Of a stretch of 64,000 nucleotides of DNA, positions 16,232-25,118 are shown one piece after another. Position 1 is the first letter of the stretch; every line of letters starts with the position of its first letter. The position numbers and the translations under genes were made by a program. Source of the DNA: Gulosibacter sediminis (GTDB lineage Bacteria; Actinomycetota; Actinomycetes; Actinomycetales; Microbacteriaceae); NCBI RefSeq assembly GCF_023370115.1, contig NZ_CP097160.1:1116001-1180000 (forward strand), in the 5' to 3' direction. The notes beneath the pieces are model-generated. The model searched no databases. It saw only the letters and a program-made list of their open reading frames with translations, and was not told where the DNA came from.

Positions 16232-17626
16232 CTACTTCGTGTCGTCGTCGCTGTCGCCGACGTCGCCGCCGGCAGGCGCATCGCCGAACGAACCGGGGTC
16301 GCCGAGCAGGCGGGCGAGATCGTTGTCGAGCTCATCCGGCTCGGCGCCGCCGCCCTGCAGCCGCTCGACGAGGGCGAACGGGTCGTCGATATCCTCCGCG
16401 CCGGGAAGCGCGTCGCGGTGGTCCCAGAGCGCGTCGCGCCCGGCGGCGCCGAGCTTCTCGGTCACGAGGCGCCACATGCTCATCGCCTCGCGCAGGCGGC
16501 GCGGCCGCAGCTCGAGGCCGACCAGCGAGCCGAAAGCGTGCTCGGCGGGGGAACCGGTGGCACGGCGGCGCCGCACCATCTCGCTCAGCGCGCCGGCGTT
16601 CGGCAGGCGGCTCGTCGCATCCTCGGTCACGACGTCGACCCAGCCCTCGATGAGCGCGAGCACGGTCTCGAGCCGCTCGAGCGCCTGGTCCTGCTCGGGG
16701 GTGCGGGGCGGAATCAGTTGGCCCGACTTGAGCACGAGCTGAATCTCCTCAGGGTTCGACACGTCGAGCTCGCGAATCGTCTCCTCGATGCGATCGGTGT
16801 CGATGCGGATGCCGCGGGCAAACTCGGCGATCGACGACACGAGGTGCAGTCGCAGCCAGCGCGCGTGCGCGAACAGCTGTGCGTGCGCGAGCTCGCGCAG
16901 CGCAAAGTAGATGAGCACCTCGTCGCGGTCGAGCTCGAGGTCGGTCGACCACTCCTGCAGGTTCTGCGGCAGCAGCGCGGCCTTGTGGTCAGGCAGCACC
17001 GGCATGCCGATGTCGCCGCCCGACAGCACCTCCTTCGCGAGCTGACCGAGCACCTGGCCGAGCTGCATCGCGAACATCGACTGGCCGAGCGAGCGCACGA
17101 TCGGGCCGGAGCGCGCGACCATGTCCTTCATCTCCTCCGGTGCCTGCTCGGCGAGCACCTCGACGAGGGCATTCGAGATGCTCGTGGCGACTGGGTTCGT
17201 CAGCTCCGCCCAGCCATCGAGGGTGAGCTCAAGCCACTCGTAGCGCGTGATTGTCTGCGGGATGCCCGAGAACGCGCCGAAGGATTCACCCATGGCGTCG
17301 CCGAGCCACAGGCCGGCGACCTGAAACGCGCGGTCGTACGCGCGCGCATCCTCGTCGTCGACCTCTTCGTTCGGTGTCGCGGCCCGACGGGCGGCGTCAC
17401 GCACGAGGTTCCAGTCGACCCCGTCGGTCGGGTTCTGCATCGCCTGCTGCAGCTGCATCAGCATGTGCGCGAGCGCCTGCGGGTCGGCGGGCAATCCGGC
17501 GGCACCGGCAAGCTTGTCAGAGTCGATCCCGCCGCCGCCGAGCATCTGCTCAAGCATCCGTCGCATTTCCTCTTCGGGCGAGCGGTTGTCGTCCTCGTTG
17601 TTCTGGGGGCCATTGCTATTCGGCAT
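16232..17626 (-). CDS. zincin-like protein, DUF2342 / putative zinc-dependent metalloprotease
   Basis: A 464-residue protein of the DUF2342/Zincin_2 family often labelled zinc-dependent metalloprotease. Gly/Asn/Glu-rich disorder occupies the N-terminal 40 residues. The body has the family features ELTLDGWAELTNPVA, VLPDHKAALLPQNLQEW, a helix with HARWLRLHLVSSIAEFARG, and ALIEGWVDVVTED. No HExxH is present; the family helix that often reads EGHAD is EGWVD here. Peptidase activity is therefore uncertain. The C-terminus is acidic. Start ATG 17626 follows GAGAGGAACG. It diverges from the PDZ-Lon gene across a 113-bp shared promoter region. Confidence 0.75.
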   Translation of the reverse strand: MPNSNGPQNNEDDNRSPEEEMRRMLEQMLGGGGIDSDKLAGAAGLPADPQALAHMLMQLQQAMQNPTDGVDWNLVRDAARRAATPNEEVDDEDARAYDRAFQVAGLWLGDAMGESFGAFSGIPQTITRYEWLELTLDGWAELTNPVATSISNALVEVLAEQAPEEMKDMVARSGPIVRSLGQSMFAMQLGQVLGQLAKEVLSGGDIGMPVLPDHKAALLPQNLQEWSTDLELDRDEVLIYFALRELAHAQLFAHARWLRLHLVSSIAEFARGIRIDTDRIEETIRELDVSNPEEIQLVLKSGQLIPPRTPEQDQALERLETVLALIEGWVDVVTEDATSRLPNAGALSEMVRRRRATGSPAEHAFGSLVGLELRPRRLREAMSMWRLVTEKLGAAGRDALWDHRDALPGAEDIDDPFALVERLQGGGAEPDELDNDLARLLGDPGSFGDAPAGGDVGDSDDDTK

Positions 17627-17739
17627 CGGCTTCGTTCCTCTCAGGGGTTCGCTCTAGAGTAGCCAGGGTGCCCCTGGTGGCGCCGGGGAAACCGGCTCCG
17701 TTCACCGAGGGCGATCAGCCATCTCGCGAAAGCTCATTC

Positions 17740-18909
17740 ATGACCGCAAGCCACCAGCATCCCGAAGCCGCAACGCCCGACGGGATCGGTGACGAGAAAC
17801 CAGTGCGTCGCCGCTGGAGTCGGGAGCGGTTCGGGCGCTGGTGTCTGATTCTCGGGGTCGTGGCCCTCGTCATCCTTGCGGTTTCGCCCGCGCCCTATGT
17901 CATTCGTCAGCCCGGCCCGGCGTTCAACGCGCTCGGGCAGGAAGAGAACGACGACGGCACGCAGCAGGACGTCATCCAGATCTCTGGTGCCGAGACGTAC
18001 GACACCGGCGACGGCTCGCTCTACGTCATGACGGTGAACATCGTTGGCAACCCGCAATCGCAGCCGAATTGGCTCCAGGTGCTCGGCGCCTGGCTGACCC
18101 CGGGCAAGGACGTGCTGCCGGTGGAGGCCTATTACCCCGAGGGCACGACCGTCGATCAGCGCAACGAAGAGTCGGCGCTGATGATGACGCAGGCGCAGGA
18201 CACGGCGATCGCGGCGGCGCTCACGGAGCTCGACTACGACGTCACCGAGCAGATGAGCGTGGCCTCGGTCGGCGAGGATGCGGCGGCCGCCGGCAAGCTC
18301 GAGGTAGGCGACGTCATCGTCACGATCGATGGCATGCCGATCACCAACACCGAGGAACTCAGCGCGCTCGAGCTGACGGAGGACCCGACCGAGGTCGTGT
18401 TTACGCGCGACGGCAAAGAACACAGCGTTGAGATCACGCCGCAGCTCACCGAGACCGACAATGGCGAGGTCCCGCTGCTCGGCATCCAGCTGCAGTACGA
18501 GTATGAATTCCCGATCGACGTCTCGATCGACCTCGGCGACGTCGGCGGCCCGAGCGCCGGGATGATGTTCGCGCTCGCCACCTACGACAAGCTGACCGAG
18601 GGCGACCTGACGGGCGGCGACCAGGTGACCGGCACCGGCACGATGTCGGACGACGGAACCGTGGGCGCGATCGGCGGCATTCGGCAGAAGATGTACGAGG
18701 CGGTGTCGCTCGGCGCGGACTACTTTATTGCGCCTGAGGCGAACTGTGCCGAGGTGCTCGACGGCGGCATCCCCGGCGACATGACCGTGTATGCCGTGGG
18801 AAACCTTGAGGAGGCGCTGAACGTCGTCGAGACGAACGCCGCCAACGAGCCCACCGACGATCTGCGCTCGTGCCAGGATGCGGTCGACGAGGGCGTCCCG
18901 CAGTCGTAG
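17740..18909 (+). CDS. membrane-anchored PDZ and Lon (S16) domain protease, YlbL type
   Basis: A 389-residue secreted-side protease. One transmembrane anchor spans about 33-50 (WCLILGVVALVILAV). A PDZ domain spans about 170-235 (VASVGEDAAAAGKLEVGDVI). The Lon-type S16 catalytic domain follows: Ser272 in GDVGGPSAGMM and Lys317 in GGIRQKM, a 45-residue spacing as expected for the YlbL branch. There is no AAA module, so it degrades substrates without ATP-driven unfolding. Start ATG 17740 is the first Met before the basic stretch preceding the anchor. The UPF0182 gene follows 89 bp later, an order shared with mycobacteria. Confidence 0.92.
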   Translation: MTASHQHPEAATPDGIGDEKPVRRRWSRERFGRWCLILGVVALVILAVSPAPYVIRQPGPAFNALGQEENDDGTQQDVIQISGAETYDTGDGSLYVMTVNIVGNPQSQPNWLQVLGAWLTPGKDVLPVEAYYPEGTTVDQRNEESALMMTQAQDTAIAAALTELDYDVTEQMSVASVGEDAAAAGKLEVGDVIVTIDGMPITNTEELSALELTEDPTEVVFTRDGKEHSVEITPQLTETDNGEVPLLGIQLQYEYEFPIDVSIDLGDVGGPSAGMMFALATYDKLTEGDLTGGDQVTGTGTMSDDGTVGAIGGIRQKMYEAVSLGADYFIAPEANCAEVLDGGIPGDMTVYAVGNLEEALNVVETNAANEPTDDLRSCQDAVDEGVPQS

Positions 18910-18998
18910 CGAGCCGATAGGATAGGCAAGATAACGCCGCGGGCTCGCGACGAATTGCACGTGCCAGCGGTGTCGACAGCGACAACGACGGGACCTCA

Positions 18999-21900
18999 GT
19001 GAGCGCAACGGCAGCACCACGTCCATCCGCAAGTAATTCAGGGGACGGTGGTCAGCGCGGCCCCGGGGCGCGTCGCTTCGGACCGCTCATCACGACGATT
19101 GCCATCGTCGTCGCGCTCATCATCGTGTTCTTCTGGTTCTCGGGCATCTACGCCGATGTTCTCTGGTACCAGCAGCTCGGGTACGAGCAGGTGTTGTTCA
19201 CGCAGTGGATCGCCACCGGCGCGATGTTCCTGATCGGCCTCATCGGCCTCGCGGTGCCGAGCTACGTGATGTTGCAGCTCGCGTACCGCACGCGGCCCAC
19301 CTATGCGAAGCTCTCGCAGCAGCTGGGGGAGTACCAGCGTGCGCTCGAGCCCGTGCGCCGCATCGTCTTCATCGTCATTCCGATCTTCCTCGGCGTGCTC
19401 GGTGGTCTCTCGGTCGCGGGCAGCTGGCAAAGCGTGCTTGCGTTCTTCAACTCGACGCCGTTTGGCGTTGCGGACCCGCAATTTGGTCACGACGTCAGCT
19501 TCTACATCTTCCAGCTGCCGTTCTGGCGTGGCGTCGTTACGTTCATCAGCTCGACGTTGCTCGTCTGCCTCGTCCTGACCGTGGCCGTGAGCTACCTCTA
19601 CGGCGGCATCCACATCTCGGGCCGCGAGGTCGTCATCTCGAAGGCCTCGCGCATCCAGATCGCCATCGTTGCGGCGCTCTTCGTCGCGACACAGGGTGTG
19701 TCGTTCTGGTTCGATCGCTATAACTCGCTGACCGAGTCGAACGGTCGCTGGTCGGGTGCGCTCTACACCGACGTGCATGCGCGCGTACCCGGACTCGCGA
19801 TCCTCGCGGGCGTCGCGATCATCGTCGCGCTGCTGTTCATCTTTGCTGCCATTGCGGGCCGCTGGACGCTCCCGGCCATGGGAGTCGCGGGCCTCGTGAT
19901 CGTCGGCCTCGTCGTCGGCATGGTCTACCCGTGGTTCGTGCAGAACCTGCAGGTGGGCCCGAACGAGCAGTCGCTCGAGTCCGAGTACATCGACCGCAAC
20001 ATCACGGCCACGCGCGACGCGTACGACGTGGCGGACGTGCAGGAGGTCGATTACGCCGGCGTGACGACGGCCGAGCCGGGTCAGCTGCGCGAGGACGCTG
20101 AGACCACGGCCAACATCCGCATCATGGACCCGGCCCTGATCAGCCAAACCTTCGCGCAGTTCGAACAGGAACGCGCGTACTACCAGTTCCCGAGCACGCT
20201 CGACGTTGACCGCTACGACATTGACGACAAGACGCAGGACGCCGTCATGGCGCTGCGCGAGATCAACGTCGACGGTCTTGGTGCCGATGCCCAGTCGTGG
20301 GTGAACCAGGCCATCGTCTACACCCACGGTTACGGTCTCGTGGCCGCCTACGGTTCGCAGCGCGGCCCCGACGGTCAGCCCCTGTTCTTCGAGGCGGGCA
20401 TGCCGCAGGAGGGCGCGCTCGACGAGTTCGAGCCCCGCGTGTACTTCGGTGAGAACTCGCCCGAGTACTCGATCGTTGGTGCGCCGGATGGTTCCGACCC
20501 GGTCGAGTTCGACCACGTGTCGGGTGCCGATGGTGCCTCGCAGAGCTACTACACCTTCACCGGTGAGGGCGGACCGTCGCTTGGCAACATCTTCAACCGC
20601 CTCGTGTACGCCATCAAGTTCCAGTCCGAGCAGATCCTGCTCTCGGACGCGATCAACGAGAACTCGCAGATCCTCTACGACCGTGATCCCACGCAGCGCG
20701 TGCAGGCCGCGGCGCCGTACCTGATGATCGACGGCGACCCGTACGCCTCGGTAGTCGACGGCGAGCTCGTGTGGATCGTCGACGGGTACACGACGAGCGA
20801 CGCGTACCCTTACTCGACGCAGACCTCGATCGAGGCGGCAGCGACCGACTCAAACACGCCTGCTACGGCCGGCCCGAACCAGGCGGTCAACTACATCCGC
20901 AACTCGGTGAAGGCGACCGTGAACGCGTACGACGGCTCGGTCACGCTCTACGCCTGGGACACCGAGGATCCGATCCTCCAGACTTGGCAGAAGATCTTCC
21001 CGAACACTCTGCACTCCGTGAGCGAGATGTCGGGTGACCTGCTGAGCCACGTGCGCTACCCGCAGGACCTCTTCAAGGTGCAGCGAGCGATGCTCTCGAC
21101 CTACCACGTGACGAACGCGGGTGAGTACTACAACCAGACGAACGCCTGGCAGATCCCGGTTGACCCGACCTCGGCGGCGGATGCGCAACTCCGTCAGCCG
21201 CCCTACTACCTGACCATGCAGATGCCGGGCCAGGAGCCGGCGTTCTCGATCTACTCGACGTACATCCCGATGGTGTCGAGCGGTTCAACCTCTCGAAACG
21301 TCTTGACGGGCTATCTCTCGGCCAATGCGAATGCGGGGTCGACCGACGGTGAAGTGTCAGACGATTACGGCACGCTCACACTGTTGAAGATTCAGAACGA
21401 CTCGGTGAATGGCCCGGGTCAGGTGCAGAACATCTTCAACTCGAACGAGACGGTCGCGAACCAGCTCAACCTGCTTGAGCGAGGCGGTCAGACCCAGGTG
21501 CTGCGAGGCAACCTGCTGACGCTACCCGTCGGCGAAGGATTCCTTTACGTGCAGCCGGTCTACGTGCAGTCGACGGGTGAGACGAGCTACCCGCTCATGC
21601 GCCGCGTGCTCGTTGCCTTCGGTGACGAGATCGCGTTCGAGGACACCCTGGATGCGGCGCTCGACGAGCTCTTCGCCGGTGATGCTGGCGCGGATGCGGG
21701 AGACCAGAACGCCGACGAGGTGCCCGAGGACCCGAACGTGATCGTGCCGGACACTGGCGGTGACAACTCGCAGGACGTTCCCGATGACACCAGCGGAACG
21801 GACTCGACGACCGAACCGACGGCGACGCCCGAACCCACGTCGACGCCCGACGCGACGCAGGACGGCAGCACGGGGGGCTCGAGCGGCAGCGCGCAGGAAG

Positions 21901-22061
21901 ACCTCGACCAGGCACTTGCGGACGCCTCCGAGGCACTCCAGGACCGCACGGACGCCTACGCCGACAACGACCTCGTTGCGGCGGCCGAGGCGGATGCGCG
22001 TATGACCGAGGCGCTCGAGCGCGCGCAGGAGGCGCAGGACCGCATCAACAACGGCGAGTAG
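18999..22061 (+). CDS. UPF0182 family large membrane protein
   Basis: A 1020-residue UPF0182 (COG1615) protein of unknown function. The first 320 residues hold about seven transmembrane helices (for example TTIAIVVALIIVFFWFSGIY and IVFIVIPIFLGVLGGLSVA). A large extracytoplasmic domain from about 330 to 880 follows. The last 130 residues are an acidic Thr/Pro-rich linker and a predicted coiled coil (DLDQALADASEALQDRTDAY). Start GTG 18999 is chosen because MSATAAPRPSA leads directly to the basic segment before the first helix. The 89-bp gap upstream contains GATAGGATAGGCAAGATAAC, a possible own promoter. A long hairpin ends the unit. Confidence 0.92.
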   Translation: MSATAAPRPSASNSGDGGQRGPGARRFGPLITTIAIVVALIIVFFWFSGIYADVLWYQQLGYEQVLFTQWIATGAMFLIGLIGLAVPSYVMLQLAYRTRPTYAKLSQQLGEYQRALEPVRRIVFIVIPIFLGVLGGLSVAGSWQSVLAFFNSTPFGVADPQFGHDVSFYIFQLPFWRGVVTFISSTLLVCLVLTVAVSYLYGGIHISGREVVISKASRIQIAIVAALFVATQGVSFWFDRYNSLTESNGRWSGALYTDVHARVPGLAILAGVAIIVALLFIFAAIAGRWTLPAMGVAGLVIVGLVVGMVYPWFVQNLQVGPNEQSLESEYIDRNITATRDAYDVADVQEVDYAGVTTAEPGQLREDAETTANIRIMDPALISQTFAQFEQERAYYQFPSTLDVDRYDIDDKTQDAVMALREINVDGLGADAQSWVNQAIVYTHGYGLVAAYGSQRGPDGQPLFFEAGMPQEGALDEFEPRVYFGENSPEYSIVGAPDGSDPVEFDHVSGADGASQSYYTFTGEGGPSLGNIFNRLVYAIKFQSEQILLSDAINENSQILYDRDPTQRVQAAAPYLMIDGDPYASVVDGELVWIVDGYTTSDAYPYSTQTSIEAAATDSNTPATAGPNQAVNYIRNSVKATVNAYDGSVTLYAWDTEDPILQTWQKIFPNTLHSVSEMSGDLLSHVRYPQDLFKVQRAMLSTYHVTNAGEYYNQTNAWQIPVDPTSAADAQLRQPPYYLTMQMPGQEPAFSIYSTYIPMVSSGSTSRNVLTGYLSANANAGSTDGEVSDDYGTLTLLKIQNDSVNGPGQVQNIFNSNETVANQLNLLERGGQTQVLRGNLLTLPVGEGFLYVQPVYVQSTGETSYPLMRRVLVAFGDEIAFEDTLDAALDELFAGDAGADAGDQNADEVPEDPNVIVPDTGGDNSQDVPDDTSGTDSTTEPTATPEPTSTPDATQDGSTGGSSGSAQEDLDQALADASEALQDRTDAYADNDLVAAAEADARMTEALERAQEAQDRINNGE

Positions 22062-22078
22062 CCCCAGCTCGGCTTGTC

Positions 22079-22125
22079 GGCCTCGCGGCGCGCCCCGTTC
22101 TCGGGGCGCGCCGCGAGGCCATTTT
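22079..22125 (+). terminator. hairpin terminator after the UPF0182 gene
   Basis: Perfect 19-bp arms (22079-22097 and 22102-22120) enclose a TTCT loop and are followed by ATTTTC. The stem is nearly all G and C. Confidence 0.85.
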
Positions 22126-22208
22126 CTGCGGTAGCGGCGGGAAAACGTCGGTGAAGTGGACGTGAACTGGACAACGACGAAAGCATCCGGTAATGTTTTC
22201 TCTTGTGC

Positions 22209-22285
22209 CGCGGGGTGGAGCAGTTCGGTAGCTCGCCGGGCTCATAACCCGGAGGTCGTAGGTTCAAATCCTGCCCCCGCAACCA
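22209..22285 (+). tRNA. initiator tRNA-fMet (CAT)
   Basis: A complete 77-nt cloverleaf with anticodon CAT inside CGGGCTCATAACCCG. The acceptor stem starts C1 opposite A72, the unpaired end that marks bacterial initiator tRNAs, and the anticodon stem ends in three G:C pairs. The T arm is GTAGGTTCAAATCCTGC, and CCA is encoded. A hairpin terminator follows 18 nt later. Confidence 0.97.
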
Positions 22286-22303
22286 ATTCCGCAGAAGCGG
22301 CAC

Positions 22304-22344
22304 GAACGCCCTGGCTCTTACGAGCCGGGGCGTTCCGAGTTTTC
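22304..22344 (+). terminator. terminator of tRNA-fMet
   Basis: A 14-bp stem with one G:T pair (22304-22317 with 22322-22335) and a TTAC loop is followed by CGAGTTTT. Confidence 0.75.
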
Positions 22345-22411
22345 CGCGGCGACGCGTCGTCTGCCGGGCCACCCCTGGAAGCTCATCGTGGCGTCTGGCA
22401 GGCTGGCAGCC

Positions 22412-23227
22412 ATGAGTGGACACGACGCGTTCCCCAACCACATCTTCAACGCCTTCTGCCAAGCGCCGCGCATCTTCGAGGAGAAACTTGGTGGCGTCAT
22501 CATGGTCGTCGAGAAGCGACCCGAGGGTGGGCCGATCACCCTCATGACGGCCGGTGCCTCGAATCTGCCGACCGACACCGGCGACGCCTTGGAACTTGCC
22601 GTCGAAGTCGTCGAGGGTCAGCAGGGCGCGGGCTTCATCGCATTGCGAATCGTCTGCGATGACATCGCGCAGAACCGGCGCGTGCCTCCGGTCGGCGCGC
22701 CGTGGCGCAATTCCGAGCCGTTCCTCACCGGCACCGCGATCACGTCGATCGTCGCGACCGGGTCGCGCTGGGGTGCAGAGTTTGACGATGTGCGGGCCGA
22801 TGACGGCACGGTGGTCGGTCACGTGCGAACCCTGCGACTGCTCACCGACGTCGAGGCCGACGTTGTCGCGAGCGAGGGGTTCGACGCGCTCCGTACCAGG
22901 GTCGGTTCAGTCGACGCGCTCCTCGACGTCGAGCGTGAAGAATCCGTCGAGCCGAGCGGTGTTGCCGACAACGCTCCGGTAATGCTGTCGAAGCTTCACT
23001 ACGAGCATCCGCCACGCTGGGTCACGATCACCCGCCGAGGGCTGCAGTCGGTCACCGGGTTCGAATCCGACGCCTACATGGCCGACAGCGCGAATCACGA
23101 GATCTGGGCGAGCGTCTCGTTTGTCGATCGATTCCCGTTCGTCGAGGAGTTCCTGCGTCGGGGCCGTGTCGGTGAAACGGCGCGATTCGACGACGACTCG
23201 GGCGCCTACCAGATCGAGGCAGACTGA
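22412..23227 (+). CDS. conserved hypothetical protein, possibly SUFU-like
   Basis: I do not recognise this 271-residue protein with confidence. The first 150 residues (KLGGVIMVVEKRPEG, ITLMTAGASNLPTDTG, WRNSEPFLTGTAI) have the rhythm of bacterial suppressor-of-fused-like domains, which bind other proteins, but the match is weak. The C-terminal part contains several strands and ends SGAYQIEAD. There is no signal peptide or membrane segment. An alternative GTG start at 22388, preceded by GGAAG, would add eight residues. Its 3' end overlaps, tail to tail, a minus-strand small membrane-protein frame. Confidence 0.6.
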   Translation: MSGHDAFPNHIFNAFCQAPRIFEEKLGGVIMVVEKRPEGGPITLMTAGASNLPTDTGDALELAVEVVEGQQGAGFIALRIVCDDIAQNRRVPPVGAPWRNSEPFLTGTAITSIVATGSRWGAEFDDVRADDGTVVGHVRTLRLLTDVEADVVASEGFDALRTRVGSVDALLDVEREESVEPSGVADNAPVMLSKLHYEHPPRWVTITRRGLQSVTGFESDAYMADSANHEIWASVSFVDRFPFVEEFLRRGRVGETARFDDDSGAYQIEAD

Positions 23228-23522
23228 GTCGCTGCGGCCACGACGTGGCGCCGATGATGCTCGACACGAGTGCGAACACGGCGAGCGCCGCGAGCTGGAG
23301 CTCGCGGTGTACGCGCCACTCTTCGACCTTCCGAAGCGGGCCGGTGACGTTCATCGCTCGGCCGGTAAACCAGGTCGCGACGGCCGCGAGACTGGGGCCG
23401 ATCGCCGCTGACAAGGGAATTGCGCCCTCGTCAAAGAACGTGCTGCCAAGCCCAGCAAAGAGCATCATCGTCACCGCGCCATAGGCAAATGCCAGCACAC
23501 CCCAACCACGCCAAATAATTAC
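23052..23522 (-). CDS. small three-helix membrane protein with no standard start codon
   Basis: This frame fills the otherwise empty 23228-23607 interval. From VIIWRGWGVLAF it encodes three hydrophobic segments: GVLAFAYGAVTMMLFAGLG, IPLSAAIGPSLAAVATWF and LQLAALAVFALVSSIIGA. That resembles the actinobacterial small membrane proteins that start MIIWRGWG. At the expected start the codon is GTA (23522) or ATT (23519), 9-13 nt after GGTGGAA, with no ATG, GTG or TTG nearby in frame. The frame stays open to 23052, 175 nt into the opposite gene, although the hydrophobic part ends near 23240. Either an unusual start and extended tail are used, or the gene is decaying. Confidence 0.45.
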   Translation of the reverse strand, partial: VIIWRGWGVLAFAYGAVTMMLFAGLGSTFFDEGAIPLSAAIGPSLAAVATWFTGRAMNVTGPLRKVEEWRVHRELQLAALAVFALVSSIIGATSWPQRLSLPRSGRRPSRRRIAPFHRHGPDAGTPRRTGIDRQTRRSPRSRDSRCRPCRRRIRTR

Positions 23523-23607
23523 GCAGACGATTCCACCACATTCGCGCCACCGCGAGTATCCGCCAGCAATCGCACGAAACGACGAATTCGGGCGCGCGGC
23601 ACGCCCG

Positions 23608-24891
23608 CTAGAGCCTGGCGAGGCTCGTGATGTCCTCCTCGAACTCGGCCGCGACCTCCGCCGACACGGTCGTGCGCGTTTGGCGGATCGCCGCCTCGAA
23701 GTCAGCTTGGCTCGGGCCCCGCTCGAGGGCCTCGCCGCCCGTCTCGACCGCCCGCTCAAATGCGTTCTGGGCGGCGCTGCGCGAGGCGAATTCGATGTCG
23801 GCGGGGGAGAAACCCTCGGTGGCGGAGACGAGCGCGGCGTAGTCCACCGCATCCTTCGACCGCTCGGGCACGAAGCCTCGCCAGATGGCCGCCCGGGCCT
23901 CGGCATCGGGCAAGCCGATCGGAATCACGTAGTCGAAGCGTCCATGCCGCAGGAACGCCGGGTCGAGGGCGCGGATGAAGTTGGTCGCGCAGATGAGCAG
24001 GCGGCCGGGTTTCTCCCGGAAGTTGGGGATGATCTTCAACAATTCGTTGGTGACACCCTGCATCGGCGACGGTGGCTCGCCGCCGCGGCGCACCGCGATT
24101 TCTTCCACTTCGTCGATGAATACCACCGCGTGATCGAGCTCGTCGATCTTCTCGAAGGTTTCGCGCAGCTCGCCGGCGAGCCCCTTCGGTGACGCGGCCA
24201 AGCGCGAAGGAAACACCTCGACGAACGGCCACTCCAGCCGCGAGGCGATGCCCTTCGCAAACGTTGTCTTGCCGGTGCCTGGAGGCCCGAACAGCACGAT
24301 TGCGCGCGGCGGTACGACGCCGAATTGTTCCGCAAGCTCCGGGTCGGATAGCGGCAGCACGAGGCGACGCTCGAGGATCTGCTTCTCGTGTTGCATGCCA
24401 CCGATGCCGTCCCACCGGTTGCGATCGAGCACCCGACCACCGAGTTCGCGGAGCACAAGCACCTGCTCCTGCCGGATGGGGATCGCCCGCTCGAAGTAGC
24501 GCAGGTGCCGCTTGTCGATGAACCCCGCCTGCGTGAGCGAGCCCGCGTGTTCCTCCCCGTCGGGCACGAGGATCGACATCTGCGAGATGCCCTGCGACGC
24601 GAGCCTGCGCTCGAGGGCGCCGAGCAGAGCTCCGCTGATGCCGCGCCGGCGCCAGGTCGGGGCCACGGCGATGAAGACGACCCAGGCTTGGTCGTGTGCC
24701 GCCCGCGCGACGGCCGCCCCGACGAGCTCATCGCCCGCGGTCGCCACCACCGCGGTGTCGACGCGAGTGGAGGCCAGCACCTCGTTGAGCGAGTAGACGG
24801 GGTCGACGCCCGAGGCGGCATAGCCCTCCCACAGCCGCAGGAAGCCGTCGAGGTCGGAGGCTTGGAGATCGCGGATGCGCCAGTTCGTCAT
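23608..24891 (-). CDS. GNAT acetyltransferase-AAA ATPase fusion protein
   Basis: A 427-residue two-domain protein. Residues 1-135 are a GNAT N-acetyltransferase with the acetyl-CoA motif FIAVAPTWRRRGISGALLGA. Residues 150-400 are a classical AAA ATPase: GPPGTGKTTFAKGIA (Walker A), HAVVFIDEVEEIA (Walker B), LLICATNF (sensor 1), LDPAFLRHGRFDYV (arginine fingers) and GFSPADIEFA (sensor 2). The AAA part is closest in style to the FtsH/Cdc48-like class. Start ATG 24891 gives MTNWRIRDL at the GNAT boundary; the longer upstream frame is low-quality. GAGGGAGG lies 15-20 nt upstream. The acetylation target and AAA substrate are unknown. It is a single-gene unit. Confidence 0.88.
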   Translation of the reverse strand: MTNWRIRDLQASDLDGFLRLWEGYAASGVDPVYSLNEVLASTRVDTAVVATAGDELVGAAVARAAHDQAWVVFIAVAPTWRRRGISGALLGALERRLASQGISQMSILVPDGEEHAGSLTQAGFIDKRHLRYFERAIPIRQEQVLVLRELGGRVLDRNRWDGIGGMQHEKQILERRLVLPLSDPELAEQFGVVPPRAIVLFGPPGTGKTTFAKGIASRLEWPFVEVFPSRLAASPKGLAGELRETFEKIDELDHAVVFIDEVEEIAVRRGGEPPSPMQGVTNELLKIIPNFREKPGRLLICATNFIRALDPAFLRHGRFDYVIPIGLPDAEARAAIWRGFVPERSKDAVDYAALVSATEGFSPADIEFASRSAAQNAFERAVETGGEALERGPSQADFEAAIRQTRTTVSAEVAAEFEEDITSLARL

Positions 24892-25118
24892 GGTCTGCCT
24901 ACTTCGGTGGAGGGAGGAAGTTGGCAACAGCGTACTGAATTCGATCCGCGCATCCCCGGACGCGGCCTGGCCGCCTTGCACGCGCCGCGATGTAGCCGTG
25001 GCGGATCCCGCGATCGTCAATATTGAATCGGGTTCACGAACTCAGGAAAACGTGCGGGCAGACGTGCCAGCATCCCTGTGTCACAACCGTGGCGCCAAAC
25101 CAAAGAATTGGAGTGATC

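Noticed and set aside
15986-17662. Plus-strand open frame of 558 codons opposite the zincin-like gene
   Set aside because: No domain features; Arg/Leu/Glu-rich shadow. The opposite strand shows family motifs and a Shine-Dalgarno.
19038-20516. Minus-strand open frame of 492 codons opposite the UPF0182 gene
   Set aside because: Asp/Arg/Glu-rich antisense shadow of a membrane-protein gene with no motif or plausible start site.
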